DNA of 64,000 nucleotides, from contig NZ_CP088953.1 of NCBI RefSeq assembly GCF_021165935.1, forward strand, positions 2,837,501-2,901,500. The letters are read 5' to 3'. Under the pieces are notes generated by a model that had not been told where the DNA came from, made no database searches, and saw nothing but the letters and a program-made list of their open reading frames with translations. Both the position numbers and the translations under genes were made by a program. This document shows positions 29,781 through 41,432 of the stretch, one piece after another. The stretch's first letter is position 1, and each line of letters begins with the position of its first letter. Source of the stretch: Microbulbifer elongatus. GTDB taxonomy: Bacteria > Pseudomonadota > Gammaproteobacteria > Pseudomonadales > Cellvibrionaceae.

Positions 29781-30452
29781 ATGAGCAAACTGATTCTGCT
29801 GAACAAGCCCTACGGGGTTCTCTGTCAATTTACCGACCCGGAGGGCCGCCCCACGCTCGCCGACTTTATTTCCGAGCCCGGTGTGTACGCGGCCGGCCGT
29901 CTGGATTTTGACTCGGAAGGCCTGCTGTTACTTACCGCCGACGGACGCCTGCAGCACCGCATTGCACACCCCAGTAATAAGTTACCGAAAGTGTACTGGG
30001 CACAGGTTGAGGGCGAGATCACCGACGACGCCCTGCTTCAATTGCGACTCGGGGTCACCCTCAAGGATGGGGAAACCGCCCCGGCGGAGGCACGACGCAT
30101 ACCAGCGCCCACCATCTGGCGGCGCCACCCACCCATCCGGGAGCGTAAATCCATTCCCACCTCCTGGATCGAGCTGACCATCACCGAGGGCCGCAACCGA
30201 CAGGTTCGGCGCATGACGGCAGCGGTGGGCTTCCCTACGCTCCGCCTGGTTCGCCGGGCGATCGGCGACTGGTCACTCGAAGGCCTGGCGCCGGGAGAGA
30301 GCCGCTGCGAACAGGTGAAAATGCCGGCAATTCCCGAGGCCCCGGGGAAGCCCCGCTCCAGAAAACCATCGGGAAACCGGCGAAAGCGCCCGCGCAACGC
30401 CGTCGCCCCCGGCGCTGGCCGCAATTCCCGCACGCGCAAACCACGCCGCTGA
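29781..30452 (+). CDS. rluE: 23S rRNA pseudouridine synthase RluE-like
   Basis: A 223-residue RsuA/RluB/E/F-type enzyme. The catalytic block [17 protein letters not shown] contains the conserved aspartate near residue 39, and [24 protein letters not shown] is the family's C-terminal block. No S4 domain precedes it, as in RluE, which modifies U2457 of 23S rRNA in E. coli. A basic tail (about 40 residues rich in R, K, P) is longer than in E. coli RluE. Divergence from icd is also the E. coli arrangement. Upstream in-frame codons are judged non-coding. Confidence 0.92.
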   Translation: MSKLILLNKPYGVLCQFTDPEGRPTLADFISEPGVYAAGRLDFDSEGLLLLTADGRLQHRIAHPSNKLPKVYWAQVEGEITDDALLQLRLGVTLKDGETAPAEARRIPAPTIWRRHPPIRERKSIPTSWIELTITEGRNRQVRRMTAAVGFPTLRLVRRAIGDWSLEGLAPGESRCEQVKMPAIPEAPGKPRSRKPSGNRRKRPRNAVAPGAGRNSRTRKPRR

Positions 30453-30705
30453 CCACACCGGAGGCTACGCTGCTTATAGGCTCCCTTGAGATCGCTGAGG
30501 CCCCGATTGCCCTGACCACGTGGTCTCGGCTTCACCTGATTGGGCCCCTGGGGTATGCCGTAAGCGTGAGGCGGCATGGCGAAATTGGTCACTGACTTCA
30601 TTCACAGGTAAAATGCGCCCCCATTTTCCCGTCCCAGTGGGATTTAGCGGGCTTCACAGGGTTGAAAACCCGGCCTGCCCCCTCACTGATACAACCCGGT
30701 AGTTC

Positions 30706-31931
30706 ATGTCAGAGTCGGTATCACCTGTGTCTTCAGCATCTTCAACATTATTGCCCGCGGGTAAGCGCGTTATCGTCGGTATGTCCGGGGGCGTCGATTC
30801 TTCCGTGGCCGCCCTGCTGCTTATGCAGCAGGGTTACCAGGTGGAAGGTCTCTTTATGAAAAACTGGGACGAAGACGATGGCACCGAATACTGCACCGCC
30901 AAACAGGATCTTGCGGACGCGGAATCTGTCTGCGCACGCCTGGGGATCAAATTACATACCGCAAACTTCGCCGCGGAATACTGGGACAATGTGTTCGAGT
31001 ACTTCCTGGCCGAATATAAGGCCGGGCGCACACCCAATCCGGATATCCTGTGCAATCGGGAAATCAAGTTCAAAGTTTTTCTCGAGTACGCGGAAATGCT
31101 CGGCGCCGACGCCATCGCTACGGGGCATTACACGCGCAGGCTGGATCGCGACGGCCATACCTATCTTGCCAAGGGACTGGACCCCAACAAGGACCAGAGC
31201 TACTTCCTCCACGCGGTAGGCGAAGCGGAATTCGCCAAATCACTGTTTCCACTGGGTGAACTCGAAAAACCCGAGGTCCGCCGTATCGCGGAAGAAAACG
31301 GTTTTATCACCCACAGCAAGAAAGACAGCACCGGAATCTGCTTTATTGGCGAGCGCCGCTTCAAGGACTTCCTCGAGCAGTACCTCCCTGCGCAGCCCGG
31401 TGAAATGCAAACCCCCGACGGCGAAGTCATGGGCCAGCATGCCGGGTTGATGTACCACACGATTGGGCAGCGTCAGGGGCTGGGTATTGGTGGCGTCAAA
31501 GGCGCTGGTGACCAGCCTTGGTACGTGGTCGGAAAAGACCTCTCGCGCAATGTTCTGCTGGTCGCTCAGGGGAAGCACCACCCGTTACTTTACGCCACGG
31601 GCCTGGAGGCAACCCAGGCACACTGGATTAACGGTGCCCCACCCGCGAGCACCTTTCGCGCTGCGGCTAAAACCCGCTATCGCCAGAGCGATCAGGACTG
31701 TGAGGTCATCGTTGGTGAAGATGGCAAGATCAGCATGGCCTTCGACACACCGCAGCGGGCAGTCACTCCCGGCCAGTCTGTGGTCATCTATCAGGGCGAT
31801 ATCTGTCTTGGTGGCGCGGTGATCGACCGTGCTACCGGCATCGGCGATGTAGAGAGTGCAGGCCCGGAACACCCACCGAAAGCGAAAGTGGCGAGTACGC
31901 CAGAAGTCAATCAATCCGCAGGGAGCAACTT

Positions 31932-31935
<4 letters not shown>
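30706..31935 (+). CDS. mnmA: tRNA-specific 2-thiouridylase MnmA
   Basis: A 409-residue enzyme that thiolates U34 in tRNA for Lys, Glu and Gln. The PP-loop [15 protein letters not shown] is near residue 25. The catalytic cysteine pair is visible as C116 (in [10 protein letters not shown]) and C212 (in [10 protein letters not shown]). Length is some 40 residues above E. coli MnmA, from a 20-residue N-terminal and a similar C-terminal extension. It overlaps hflD by 4 bp. Confidence 0.97.
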
Positions 31936-33999
<2,064 letters not shown>

Positions 34000-34025
34000 T
34001 TCCAGCATTTCACCGGGAGCGCAGA

Positions 34026-35225
34026 ATGTCAGCATCGGGCCAGAAAAACGCCGTACCACCTCTGACCCACCTTGGCGATATGCCAGTGGAAACGTTTTTA
34101 CGGGACTACTGGCAAAAAAAGCCACTGCTGATTCGCAACGCGTTTCCCGGGTTTGAACCCCCCATTACCGGCGAAGAACTCGCCGGCATGGCGCTGGAGG
34201 AACATATTGAATCGCGCCTGATCGAGGAGCGCGGCGCCGAGGGCCCATGGCAGCTGCGCTGCGGCCCCTTCACGGAAGAAGATTTTTTCGCTCTACCGAA
34301 ATCGCACTGGACACTGCTGGTGCAAGCCGTGGACCAGTGGATTCCTGAAGTCGCAGCGATCAAAGATTGCTTTCGCTTTATTCCTGACTGGCGGCTCGAT
34401 GACGTAATGATCAGTTACGCCGCCGACCAGGGGAGTGTCGGCCCCCACTACGACTTTTACGATGTCTTTCTGTTACAGGCGGAGGGCGTACGCCACTGGC
34501 AACTGGGGCCTAAAGCCGATGCCGACAGCCCTCGGGTCGAAGGCACGCCGCTGAATATACTGGCGAACTTTGCCGCCGAAGCCAGCTGGAAGCTGGAGCC
34601 TGGCGACATGCTGTATCTCCCACCGCAATTCAGTCATTGGGGCATTGCCGAAGGTGGCTGTACCACGATTTCGGTAGGCTTCCGTGCGCCTTCTGCGCGC
34701 ACTCTGCTGGAGGATCTCGGCGGTGAGCTGGCGGCGCAGCTGCCAGAACATGTTCGCTACAGCGACGCCGATCTGAGGCTGCCCGCCAACCCTGCGGAAA
34801 TCGATCCGGCCAGCATCGCCCGGGTCCAGAAGCAGCTGAAGACATGGCTCGAGCAGCCGGAAACGATCGCGCGCTGGTTTGGCGCTATCATGACGGAATC
34901 CAAATACCCGGAAACCGTAGCGCTGGATGCCGGCAGTGCGGAGGACTGGCGTGAGCACCTGTCACAGGGTGGCGGCCTTGTCCTCAACCCGGGGTCTCGC
35001 AGTGCCTTTTCCCGCAATCCGGCGCTTCTGTTTGTGGATGGAGAGCCCTTCCCTGCTCCACTGCTGTTTGCGCAAGCCTTCTGCGACAGTCGCACCGTCA
35101 GTCACGGCGACACCCTCTGCTATCCGGAGCTGGCCAGCGACAATGGCCTGATCGACCAACTGGTTTCCCAGGGCAGTCTCATTTACCCTGAACATCTTGA
35201 ATACGACGATCAGGATGATGAGTAG
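34026..35225 (+). CDS. roxA: JmjC-type ribosomal oxygenase (RoxA/YcfD-like)
   Basis: A 399-residue cupin/JmjC protein. The iron site is visible as the HYD of GPHYDFYDVFLLQAEG with the partner histidine in PPQFSHWGIAEGG. YWQKKPLLIRNAFPGF near residue 28 is typical of YcfD, the 2-oxoglutarate oxygenase that hydroxylates an arginine of ribosomal protein L16 in E. coli. Similar length (E. coli 373). It follows purB by 26 bp, so it is probably co-transcribed with it. Target in this organism is inferred from the family. Confidence 0.9.
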   Translation: MSASGQKNAVPPLTHLGDMPVETFLRDYWQKKPLLIRNAFPGFEPPITGEELAGMALEEHIESRLIEERGAEGPWQLRCGPFTEEDFFALPKSHWTLLVQAVDQWIPEVAAIKDCFRFIPDWRLDDVMISYAADQGSVGPHYDFYDVFLLQAEGVRHWQLGPKADADSPRVEGTPLNILANFAAEASWKLEPGDMLYLPPQFSHWGIAEGGCTTISVGFRAPSARTLLEDLGGELAAQLPEHVRYSDADLRLPANPAEIDPASIARVQKQLKTWLEQPETIARWFGAIMTESKYPETVALDAGSAEDWREHLSQGGGLVLNPGSRSAFSRNPALLFVDGEPFPAPLLFAQAFCDSRTVSHGDTLCYPELASDNGLIDQLVSQGSLIYPEHLEYDDQDDE

Positions 35226-35236
35226 GAGTTCGCTTC

Positions 35237-35698
35237 ATGAGTCTGTTTGTACGCCTTGCTGATTGGCAGACGGACCGGGATGCCATTCGCAGCATTCGCC
35301 AGAAGGTGTTTGTGGATGAGCAGCAGGTACCGCCGGAGCTGGAATGGGACGAGCTGGAAGCGTCCGCACAACACTTTCTCGTGTATCACGAGAACAAGCC
35401 CATAGGCACCGGGCGGCTGACCGATGGTGGGAAAATTGGCCGCATAGCCATACTGAAAGAAGCCCGGGGTCTCGGTGCCGGGCTCGAACTGCTGCGCCGA
35501 ATCTGCAAATTTGCCGCGCTCTCCGGGCAGAAAAATGTCTACCTGAATGCCCAGGTGCAGGCGATCCCGTTCTACGAGCGCGCCGGCTTTGCCAGTGCGG
35601 GGGAAGAATTTATGGAGGCCGGGATCCCGCATATGCGCATGGAGCGCACCCTGAACGAGAAAGAACCCTGCGCAAATCTCGATGACTGGAACCGCTGA
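35237..35698 (+). CDS. GNAT family N-acetyltransferase
   Basis: A 153-residue acetyltransferase of the YjcF/ElaA-like group. GRIAILKEARGLGAGLELLRRI is the acetyl-CoA-binding motif A (near residues 68-89), and NAQVQAIPFYERAGF is motif B. The substrate is unknown. TAGGAG, which includes the roxA stop codon, lies 8 nt before the ATG, and the 3' end overlaps the next gene by 17 bp, so roxA, this gene and the next form a tight unit. Confidence 0.9.
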   Translation: MSLFVRLADWQTDRDAIRSIRQKVFVDEQQVPPELEWDELEASAQHFLVYHENKPIGTGRLTDGGKIGRIAILKEARGLGAGLELLRRICKFAALSGQKNVYLNAQVQAIPFYERAGFASAGEEFMEAGIPHMRMERTLNEKEPCANLDDWNR

Positions 35699-36215
35699 TC
35701 GACGCAACCGGCTCCAGGCTGGTGTGACAGATACCGAGCCCAGCGTGGTCGACCTGGACGGCAGTGCAGCCTGTGCAGAGGCGCTGACTGTGCTGTTGAC
35801 CCGAAGCCGCCGCCGGGTGCGCATATATTCGCAACATCTTGCGCGCGCAATTTACCACCAGGAGGACTGTGTCGATGCGCTATCGCAGTTTGCGCGCCGC
35901 AGCCGCTACGCGCGGGTGGAGATTCTGATTGCCGACAGCGACCCGCTTCTGCGCCAACCGCACCGACTGCTGCCCCTGACCCAGCGACTCAATAGCCGAA
36001 TCAGCCTGCACAAAATTCAAAACAGCAGTGAGCCGGGCGACTGGGAGTTTGCGATCGCCGATGACCGTCAGAGTCTACTGATAGCCGATGCAAACAAGTG
36101 GATTGGTCAGTACCGCGGTGACGACCCGGTGCGAAATCGCAAACTGCAGGACGTATTCGAGCAAAACTGGCTGAATGCGCGACCCGACCCATCCCTGAGA
36201 CAATTTGTCCTGTAG
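35682..36215 (+). CDS. DUF7931-like protein of unknown function
   Basis: A 177-residue protein without signal peptide or membrane segment. It looks like a distant phospholipase-D-fold relative: SRRRVRIYSQHLARAIYHQ near residue 43, then VEILIADSDPLLRQPHRLLPLTQRLNSRI, and a final WLNARPDP. No complete HKD motif is present, so catalytic activity of the PLD type is doubtful. It overlaps the GNAT gene by 17 bp in a different frame, which argues for translational coupling. I recall proteins of this type in the same place in Pseudomonas. Function is unknown. Confidence 0.75.
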   Translation: MTGTADRRNRLQAGVTDTEPSVVDLDGSAACAEALTVLLTRSRRRVRIYSQHLARAIYHQEDCVDALSQFARRSRYARVEILIADSDPLLRQPHRLLPLTQRLNSRISLHKIQNSSEPGDWEFAIADDRQSLLIADANKWIGQYRGDDPVRNRKLQDVFEQNWLNARPDPSLRQFVL

Positions 36216-36230
36216 ACAGGTCGGCCCTAT

Positions 36231-36247
36231 CGCGCTGATCCTCAGCG
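36231..36247. terminator. Small palindrome between convergent genes
   Basis: GCGCTGA-TCC-TCAGCGC is a perfect 7-bp stem that overlaps the last codons of glcB and lies 16 bp after the DUF7931 gene. Without a U-tract it is only a possible bidirectional terminator. Confidence 0.35.
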
Positions 36248-38416
36248 CTGACTTGCTTTGAACTCCCGACGGCGGCGGTGCAATACCGGCTCGGTGTAAC
36301 CGTTGGGCTGTGCACATCCCTCAAATACCAGCTCGCAGGCCGCCTGGAAGGCTATGCTACGATCAAACGCCGGCGCCATCGGCCGGTACGCCGGGTCCGC
36401 TGCGTTCTGGCGATCTACTACGGCAGCCATGCGTTGCATGGTTTCCCGCACCTGATCCTCGCTACAGACCCCCTGCTTGAGCCAGTTGGCGATATGTTGT
36501 GACGAAATGCGTAACGTGGCGCGATCTTCCATCAGTCCCACGTCGTTGATATCCGGCACTTTGGAGCAGCCTACACCCTGATCGATCCAGCGCACCACAT
36601 ACCCGAGAATCCCCTGGGCGTTGTTATCCAGTTCACGCTGGATCTCCGCGTCACTCCAGTCGGCATTCTCCGCCACCGGCACCGTCAGGATATCGTCGAG
36701 TTGTGCGGATTTACGGCTGCTCAGCTGATCCTGCACATCCGCCACATTTACCTGATGATAATGCAGAGCGTGCAATGTGGCCGCGGTCGGCGAAGGCACC
36801 CAGGCGGTATTGGCACCGGCTTTGGGATGGCCGATTTTGGCCTCCATCATCGCCGCCATCTGATCGGGGATGGGCCACATGCCCTTGCCGATCTGTGCGC
36901 GCCCTTTCAGGCCCGTGGCCAGCCCGGTGTCCACATTCCAGTCTTCGTAGGCGGCAATCCATTTGGACTGCTTCATATCTCCCTTGCGGATCATCGGCCC
37001 TGCCAGCATCGAGGTATGAATTTCGTCGCCAGTGCGATCGAGGAAGCCGGTATTGATAAATACCACCCGGTCCCGCGCCTCGGCGATACAGGCCTTGAGA
37101 TTGACCGTGGTGCGACGCTCCTCATCCATAATGCCCATTTTGACAGTATTTCGTGCCAGGCCGAGCGCATCTTCCACCCGGTTGAACAGGGTATTGGCAA
37201 ACGCAACCTCTTCGGGGCCATGCATTTTCGGCTTTACGATATACACACTGCCCGCACGGGAATTGCGCACCGGTCCCTCGCCACGCAGATCATGGATCGC
37301 GATCAGGCTGGTGATCATGGCATCGAGAATACCTTCCGGCACCTCATTGCCCTCTTCATCCAGCACCGCGTCGTTGGTCATCAGGTGGCCCACGTTGCGC
37401 ACGAACATCAGGCTGCGTCCGGGCAGCGTCAGCTGGCCACCTTCCGCGCCCTGATACTCACGATCCCCATTCAGGGTACGCACGATGTCACGACCACCCT
37501 TTTGCACCGTCTCCTGCAGGTCACCTTTCATCAGACCCAGCCAGTTGCGGTATACGATCACCTTATCCTCTGCGTCCACAGCGGCGACCGAGTCTTCACA
37601 ATCCATAATGGTGGTCAGCGCTGCTTCCACGAGAATATCTTTTACCCCGGCGCTATCTGTTTTGCCGATGGGACTGTCGCGGTCAATCTGGATCTCAAAG
37701 TGCAGGTCATTGTGTTGCAGCAGAATGGCTTGCGGTGCGTCCTGTGCACCGCGATAACCGCGGTATTGCCGGCTATTTTGCAAAGTTGCGACTTTGCCAT
37801 TTTGCAATTCAGCCTCCAGCAGAGAACCATTGATACGGTACTCCGCCACATCTTTATGGCTGGCGCCATTCAGCGGCGCGGCCCGGTTGAGAAAATCCCG
37901 CCCAAAGGCAATGACTTTGCCACCGCGCACCGGATTGTATTCCCCCGACTTCTCCGCACCATCGTCTTCGCTGATCACATCGGTGCCGTAGAGCGCGTCA
38001 TACAGACTGCCCCAGCGTGCATTGGCTGCGTTCAGTGCGTAACGCGCATTCATTACCGGTACAACCAGCTGCGGGCCCGCCATGGTAGCGATTTCCGCAT
38101 CAACATTTTCGGTCCGGGCAGTGAAATCCGCCGGTTCATCCACCAGATAACCGATTTCTGTCAGAAAAGCTTTGTATTTTTCGAGGTCACGAAACCCGTT
38201 GGGATTGTCGCGGTACCATTGATCCATCTGGCCCTGGATCTGATCGCGCTTGTTGAGCAGCGCCCGGTTGACCGGGGCCAGGTCGTCGACGATTTTCTCG
38301 AATTCCGTCCAGAACACTTCCTCTTCAACCCCGGTGCCCGGGATCACTTCCTTCGCGATCAATGCGTGCAGTTCTGCGGCGATTTGCAGACCGCCGATAC
38401 GGACTCTTTCCGTCAT
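36242..38416 (-). CDS. glcB: Malate synthase G
   Basis: A 724-residue monomeric malate synthase that condenses glyoxylate and acetyl-CoA. [17 protein letters not shown] holds metal-binding residues, [14 protein letters not shown] and [17 protein letters not shown] are typical, and [16 protein letters not shown] follows. Length equals E. coli GlcB (723). AGAGG lies 7 nt before the ATG. It is separated from aceA only by a LysR regulator, so the two enzymes of the glyoxylate bypass are neighbours, and their upstream regions share a spaced motif. Confidence 0.98.
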   Translation of the reverse strand: MTERVRIGGLQIAAELHALIAKEVIPGTGVEEEVFWTEFEKIVDDLAPVNRALLNKRDQIQGQMDQWYRDNPNGFRDLEKYKAFLTEIGYLVDEPADFTARTENVDAEIATMAGPQLVVPVMNARYALNAANARWGSLYDALYGTDVISEDDGAEKSGEYNPVRGGKVIAFGRDFLNRAAPLNGASHKDVAEYRINGSLLEAELQNGKVATLQNSRQYRGYRGAQDAPQAILLQHNDLHFEIQIDRDSPIGKTDSAGVKDILVEAALTTIMDCEDSVAAVDAEDKVIVYRNWLGLMKGDLQETVQKGGRDIVRTLNGDREYQGAEGGQLTLPGRSLMFVRNVGHLMTNDAVLDEEGNEVPEGILDAMITSLIAIHDLRGEGPVRNSRAGSVYIVKPKMHGPEEVAFANTLFNRVEDALGLARNTVKMGIMDEERRTTVNLKACIAEARDRVVFINTGFLDRTGDEIHTSMLAGPMIRKGDMKQSKWIAAYEDWNVDTGLATGLKGRAQIGKGMWPIPDQMAAMMEAKIGHPKAGANTAWVPSPTAATLHALHYHQVNVADVQDQLSSRKSAQLDDILTVPVAENADWSDAEIQRELDNNAQGILGYVVRWIDQGVGCSKVPDINDVGLMEDRATLRISSQHIANWLKQGVCSEDQVRETMQRMAAVVDRQNAADPAYRPMAPAFDRSIAFQAACELVFEGCAQPNGYTEPVLHRRRREFKASQR

Positions 38417-38476
38417 GTCTGACCTCTTGGTACTGGTGAGTTCTGCGGCATTCTAAACACCGCACAACCCATATCA

Positions 38477-38503
38477 CTAATTTATAGGTGCAATCTTCAC
38501 TAT
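38477..38503 (-). promoter_or_regulatory. glcB upstream motif ATAGYGA-N11-ATAAATTAG
   Basis: On the minus strand ATAGTGA (38497-38503), 11 bases, then ATAAATTAG (38477-38485), ending about 60 nt before the glcB ATG. The same arrangement, with the same spacing and orientation, occurs before aceA. TATAAA inside it could be the -10 element, with the upstream block near the -35 position, as expected for an activator site. Confidence 0.45.
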
Positions 38504-38531
38504 TCGCGAAATGAATTACCGGGCATCCAGG

Positions 38532-39467
38532 CTATAGCTGACGACCCACATCCAGGATCAATCGACGCATCCAACGGTGGGGGGCGCTCTGCTGCAGCAA
38601 CGGGCTCCAGGCCATTTTCAGCTCCAGCGGTGGTATTTTCAGTGGTGGTTCGCGAAGCACTACCCTGGGATTACTGGACGCCAACTGGGCCATACGGGTC
38701 GGTACGGTGACGATCAGGTCACTCTGCTCGGCGAGAAGCATCGCCACCTGGTAATGGCGGGTAAACACCGAGATATCCCGCTTGCGCCCCAGTCTTCCTA
38801 TGGCCTCATCCACCCAGCCGAGCCGCTGTACATCTTCCGGGTTTACCCCGACGCCAACCCCCATACCGGTTTTACTGACCCAGATGTGCTGTGCTCCGAG
38901 ATAACTCTCCAGATTGTAGTCCTGCAGTATCGGGTTATCCGTACGCATCACACAGGAAAAGCTATCGCTCCAGATCGTGGCCTGATGAAAGCTCTGCGGC
39001 ATGGAGTCAAAGCGGTTGATCACCATGTCCACCTTGCCCTGCTCCACGTCCACGAAGCTCACGTCCGACGGGGTCATGATGTCTAGACTGATACCAGGAG
39101 CCCCCACCCGCAATTGTTTCAGCAGCGGGGGAATCAATGTGGATTCCGCGTAGTCACTCGCCATGATACGGAAGGTGCGGCGCGCGTCCCTGGGCGTGAA
39201 GTCCCGGTTCGGCTGGATGACCTGATCAATGGCCGCCAGCGCTTCCCGCACCATGGGCTGCAGCTCCATGGCGCGCTCGGTGGGCATCATCCCCTCCCGG
39301 GTTCGCACCAGCAGCGGGTCGCCGAACAGTTCGCGCAACCGCTTGAGTCCGTTACTCATGGCGGGCTGTGACAGCCCCAGATGGCTGGCCGCGCGGGTCA
39401 CATTGCGCTCCCGCAGCAGTACGTCCAGGTATACCAGGAGGTTGAGATCAGCTCGTTCCAGATTCAT
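38532..39467 (-). CDS. LysR-family regulator between glcB and aceA
   Basis: A 311-residue LysR-type regulator. The winged helix covers residues 1-65 (DLNLLVYLDVLLRERNVTRA, then LGLSQPAMSNGLKRLRELFGDPLLVR), followed by the ligand-binding domain (FRIMASDYAESTLIPPLL). The N-terminal style is that of the NodD/SyrM-like or LeuO-like branch. It is divergent from aceA across 175 bp and next to glcB, so it is a strong candidate for their regulator; the ligand is not predictable. An ATG 23 codons upstream (39536) is possible, but the conserved domain starts at 39467. Confidence 0.93.
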   Translation of the reverse strand: MNLERADLNLLVYLDVLLRERNVTRAASHLGLSQPAMSNGLKRLRELFGDPLLVRTREGMMPTERAMELQPMVREALAAIDQVIQPNRDFTPRDARRTFRIMASDYAESTLIPPLLKQLRVGAPGISLDIMTPSDVSFVDVEQGKVDMVINRFDSMPQSFHQATIWSDSFSCVMRTDNPILQDYNLESYLGAQHIWVSKTGMGVGVGVNPEDVQRLGWVDEAIGRLGRKRDISVFTRHYQVAMLLAEQSDLIVTVPTRMAQLASSNPRVVLREPPLKIPPLELKMAWSPLLQQSAPHRWMRRLILDVGRQL

Positions 39468-39547
39468 CGGCACACTCGCTACCGGACTCCGTTTGCCGGT
39501 GGTTTGTTGTGGTTTCAGGGCGCTCCGGTCATACATTCACGCTTTGT

Positions 39548-39574
39548 ATAGCGAGAATAATGACAATAAATTAG
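39548..39574 (+). promoter_or_regulatory. aceA upstream motif ATAGYGA-N11-ATAAATTAG
   Basis: ATAGCGA (39548-39554), 11 bases, then ATAAATTAG (39566-39574), ending 68 nt before the aceA ATG and inside the gap shared with the divergent LysR gene. CGCT-TTGTAT-AGCG overlaps its left part as an imperfect dyad, as in LysR sites. A copy with the same spacing precedes glcB. Confidence 0.45.
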
Positions 39575-39642
39575 CCAAATTATGCCAGCACTCCTAGGAT
39601 ACGCACAACCTATTCGCAGTCACCGTTCAAGGGAAAATTGCC

Positions 39643-41241
39643 ATGTCTAGCTACGCAAAAGAGATCGAAACAGCTGCCAAGCTGTGTGACGCCAACGGCA
39701 GCACCTGGGATGCCATCAGCCCGGAATCCGTCGCACGCATGCGTCTGCAAAACAAATTCAAGACCGGCCTGGATATCGCGCGCTACACCGCGGACATCAT
39801 GCGCAAGGACATGGAGGCCTACGACCAGGACAGCTCCAAGTACACCCAGTCCCTGGGTTGCTGGCACGGCTTTATCGGCCAGCAAAAAATGATTTCCATC
39901 AAGAAACACTTCGAAGGGAATACCGACCGTCGTTATCTGTACCTGTCCGGCTGGATGGTTGCCGCTCTGCGCAGCGAATTCGGTCCCCTGCCCGATCAGT
40001 CCATGCATGAAAAGACCTCGGTGGCGGCGCTGATCGAAGAGCTCTACACCTTCCTGCGCCAGGCGGATGCCCGCGAGCTGGGCGGTCTGTTCCGTGAACT
40101 GGACGCCGCACGAGAAGCCGGCGACCAGGTGAAGGCAAAAAACATTCAGAACCAGATCGACAATCATGTTACTCACGTGGTGCCGATTATCGCCGACATT
40201 GATGCCGGTTTTGGCAATGCCGAGGCCACTTACCTGCTGGCCAAGAAAATGATCGAAGCGGGGGCCTGCTGTATCCAGATCGAAAACCAGGTTTCCGACG
40301 AGAAGCAGTGTGGTCACCAGGACGGCAAGGTAACCGTTCCCCACGAGGAGTTTCTGGCCAAGATCCGCGCGGTTCGCTATGCCTTCCTTGAGCTGGGTGT
40401 CGATAACGGTGTCATCGTTGCCCGCACCGACTCCCTGGGTGCCGGCCTCACCAAGCAGATCGCGGTGACCAAAGAGCCGGGCGATCTCGGTGACCAGTAC
40501 AACAGCTTCCTGGACTGTGAAGAAGTCGCTGCCTCGGATCTGAACAATGGCGATGTGATCATCAACCGTGATGGCAAGCTGCTGCGTCCGAAGCGCCTGG
40601 CATCCAACCTGTTCCAGTTCCGCAAAGGTACCGGCGAAGCACGCTGCATTCTCGACAGTGTCACTTCCCTGCAAAACGGCGCTGACCTGATCTGGATCGA
40701 GACCGAAAAACCGCACGTTCGCCAGATTGGCGCCATGATGGACGAGATTCGCAAGCAGGTTCCCGACGCAAAACTGGTGTACAACAACAGCCCGTCTTTC
40801 AACTGGACCCTGAACTTCCGTCAGCAGGTATTTGATGCCTGGAAAGAAGAAGGCAAAGATGTCTCTGCTTACGACCGCGACAACCTGATGAGCGCCGAGT
40901 ATGACGACTCCGAGCTCTCTAAAGCGGCGGACGAGAAGATCCGTACCTTCCAGGCGGACGCATCCCGCGAGGCGGGCATCTTCCACCACCTGATTACGCT
41001 GCCCACCTACCACACTGCAGCACTGTCGACGGACAACCTCGCCAAAGAGTACTTCGGTGAAAAAGGTATGCTCGGCTACGTGGAAGGTGTGCAGCGCAAG
41101 GAAATCCGTCAGGGTATTGCCTGCGTGAAACACCAGAATATGGCCGGCTCCGATATGGGCGACGACCACAAAGAGTACTTTGCCGGTGAAGCTGCACTGA
41201 AAGCCGCCGGTAAAGACAACACCATGAACCAGTTTGGTTAA
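39643..41241 (+). CDS. aceA: Isocitrate lyase, long form
   Basis: A 532-residue glyoxylate-bypass enzyme that splits isocitrate into glyoxylate and succinate. The catalytic cysteine is C223 in EKQCGHQDGK; GFGNAEATYLLAKKMIEAG precedes it and LVYNNSPSFNW follows. It is about 100 residues longer than E. coli AceA (434) and matches the Pseudomonas-type long form (about 531). AAGGGA lies 9 nt before the ATG. A LysR gene is divergent from it, and glcB is just beyond; a strong terminator follows. Confidence 0.98.
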   Translation: MSSYAKEIETAAKLCDANGSTWDAISPESVARMRLQNKFKTGLDIARYTADIMRKDMEAYDQDSSKYTQSLGCWHGFIGQQKMISIKKHFEGNTDRRYLYLSGWMVAALRSEFGPLPDQSMHEKTSVAALIEELYTFLRQADARELGGLFRELDAAREAGDQVKAKNIQNQIDNHVTHVVPIIADIDAGFGNAEATYLLAKKMIEAGACCIQIENQVSDEKQCGHQDGKVTVPHEEFLAKIRAVRYAFLELGVDNGVIVARTDSLGAGLTKQIAVTKEPGDLGDQYNSFLDCEEVAASDLNNGDVIINRDGKLLRPKRLASNLFQFRKGTGEARCILDSVTSLQNGADLIWIETEKPHVRQIGAMMDEIRKQVPDAKLVYNNSPSFNWTLNFRQQVFDAWKEEGKDVSAYDRDNLMSAEYDDSELSKAADEKIRTFQADASREAGIFHHLITLPTYHTAALSTDNLAKEYFGEKGMLGYVEGVQRKEIRQGIACVKHQNMAGSDMGDDHKEYFAGEAALKAAGKDNTMNQFG

Positions 41242-41292
41242 TCTGTTTGAGCCGATTCGTAGAAATCCCTGAGAATCGCTTCACTCACTTTC

Positions 41293-41316
41293 GGGCCGCT
41301 TAGCGGCCCTTTTTTG
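41293..41316 (+). terminator. Intrinsic terminator after aceA
   Basis: GGGCCGC-TTA-GCGGCCC followed by TTTTTTG, 52 bp past the aceA stop, is a standard Rho-independent terminator. Confidence 0.9.
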
Positions 41317-41432
41317 TTTCTCCGTTTCTGGTTGTTCAGGAGCGGCGCGCTTCTACATTATTCCCGGCCATGCCTTTTGGCGGAAAAATAGACTAGGCTT
41401 TAGGCAATCCACACGATGTTTTACCGCCGCTT

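Noticed and set aside
36701-38422. A 573-residue open frame on the plus strand across glcB
   Set aside because: It is the mirror frame of malate synthase G; composition is biased to His, Arg and Ile as expected for an antisense frame.
39610-41169. A 519-residue open frame on the minus strand across aceA
   Set aside because: It is the mirror frame of a strongly conserved isocitrate lyase in GC-rich DNA, with no Shine-Dalgarno and no protein family.
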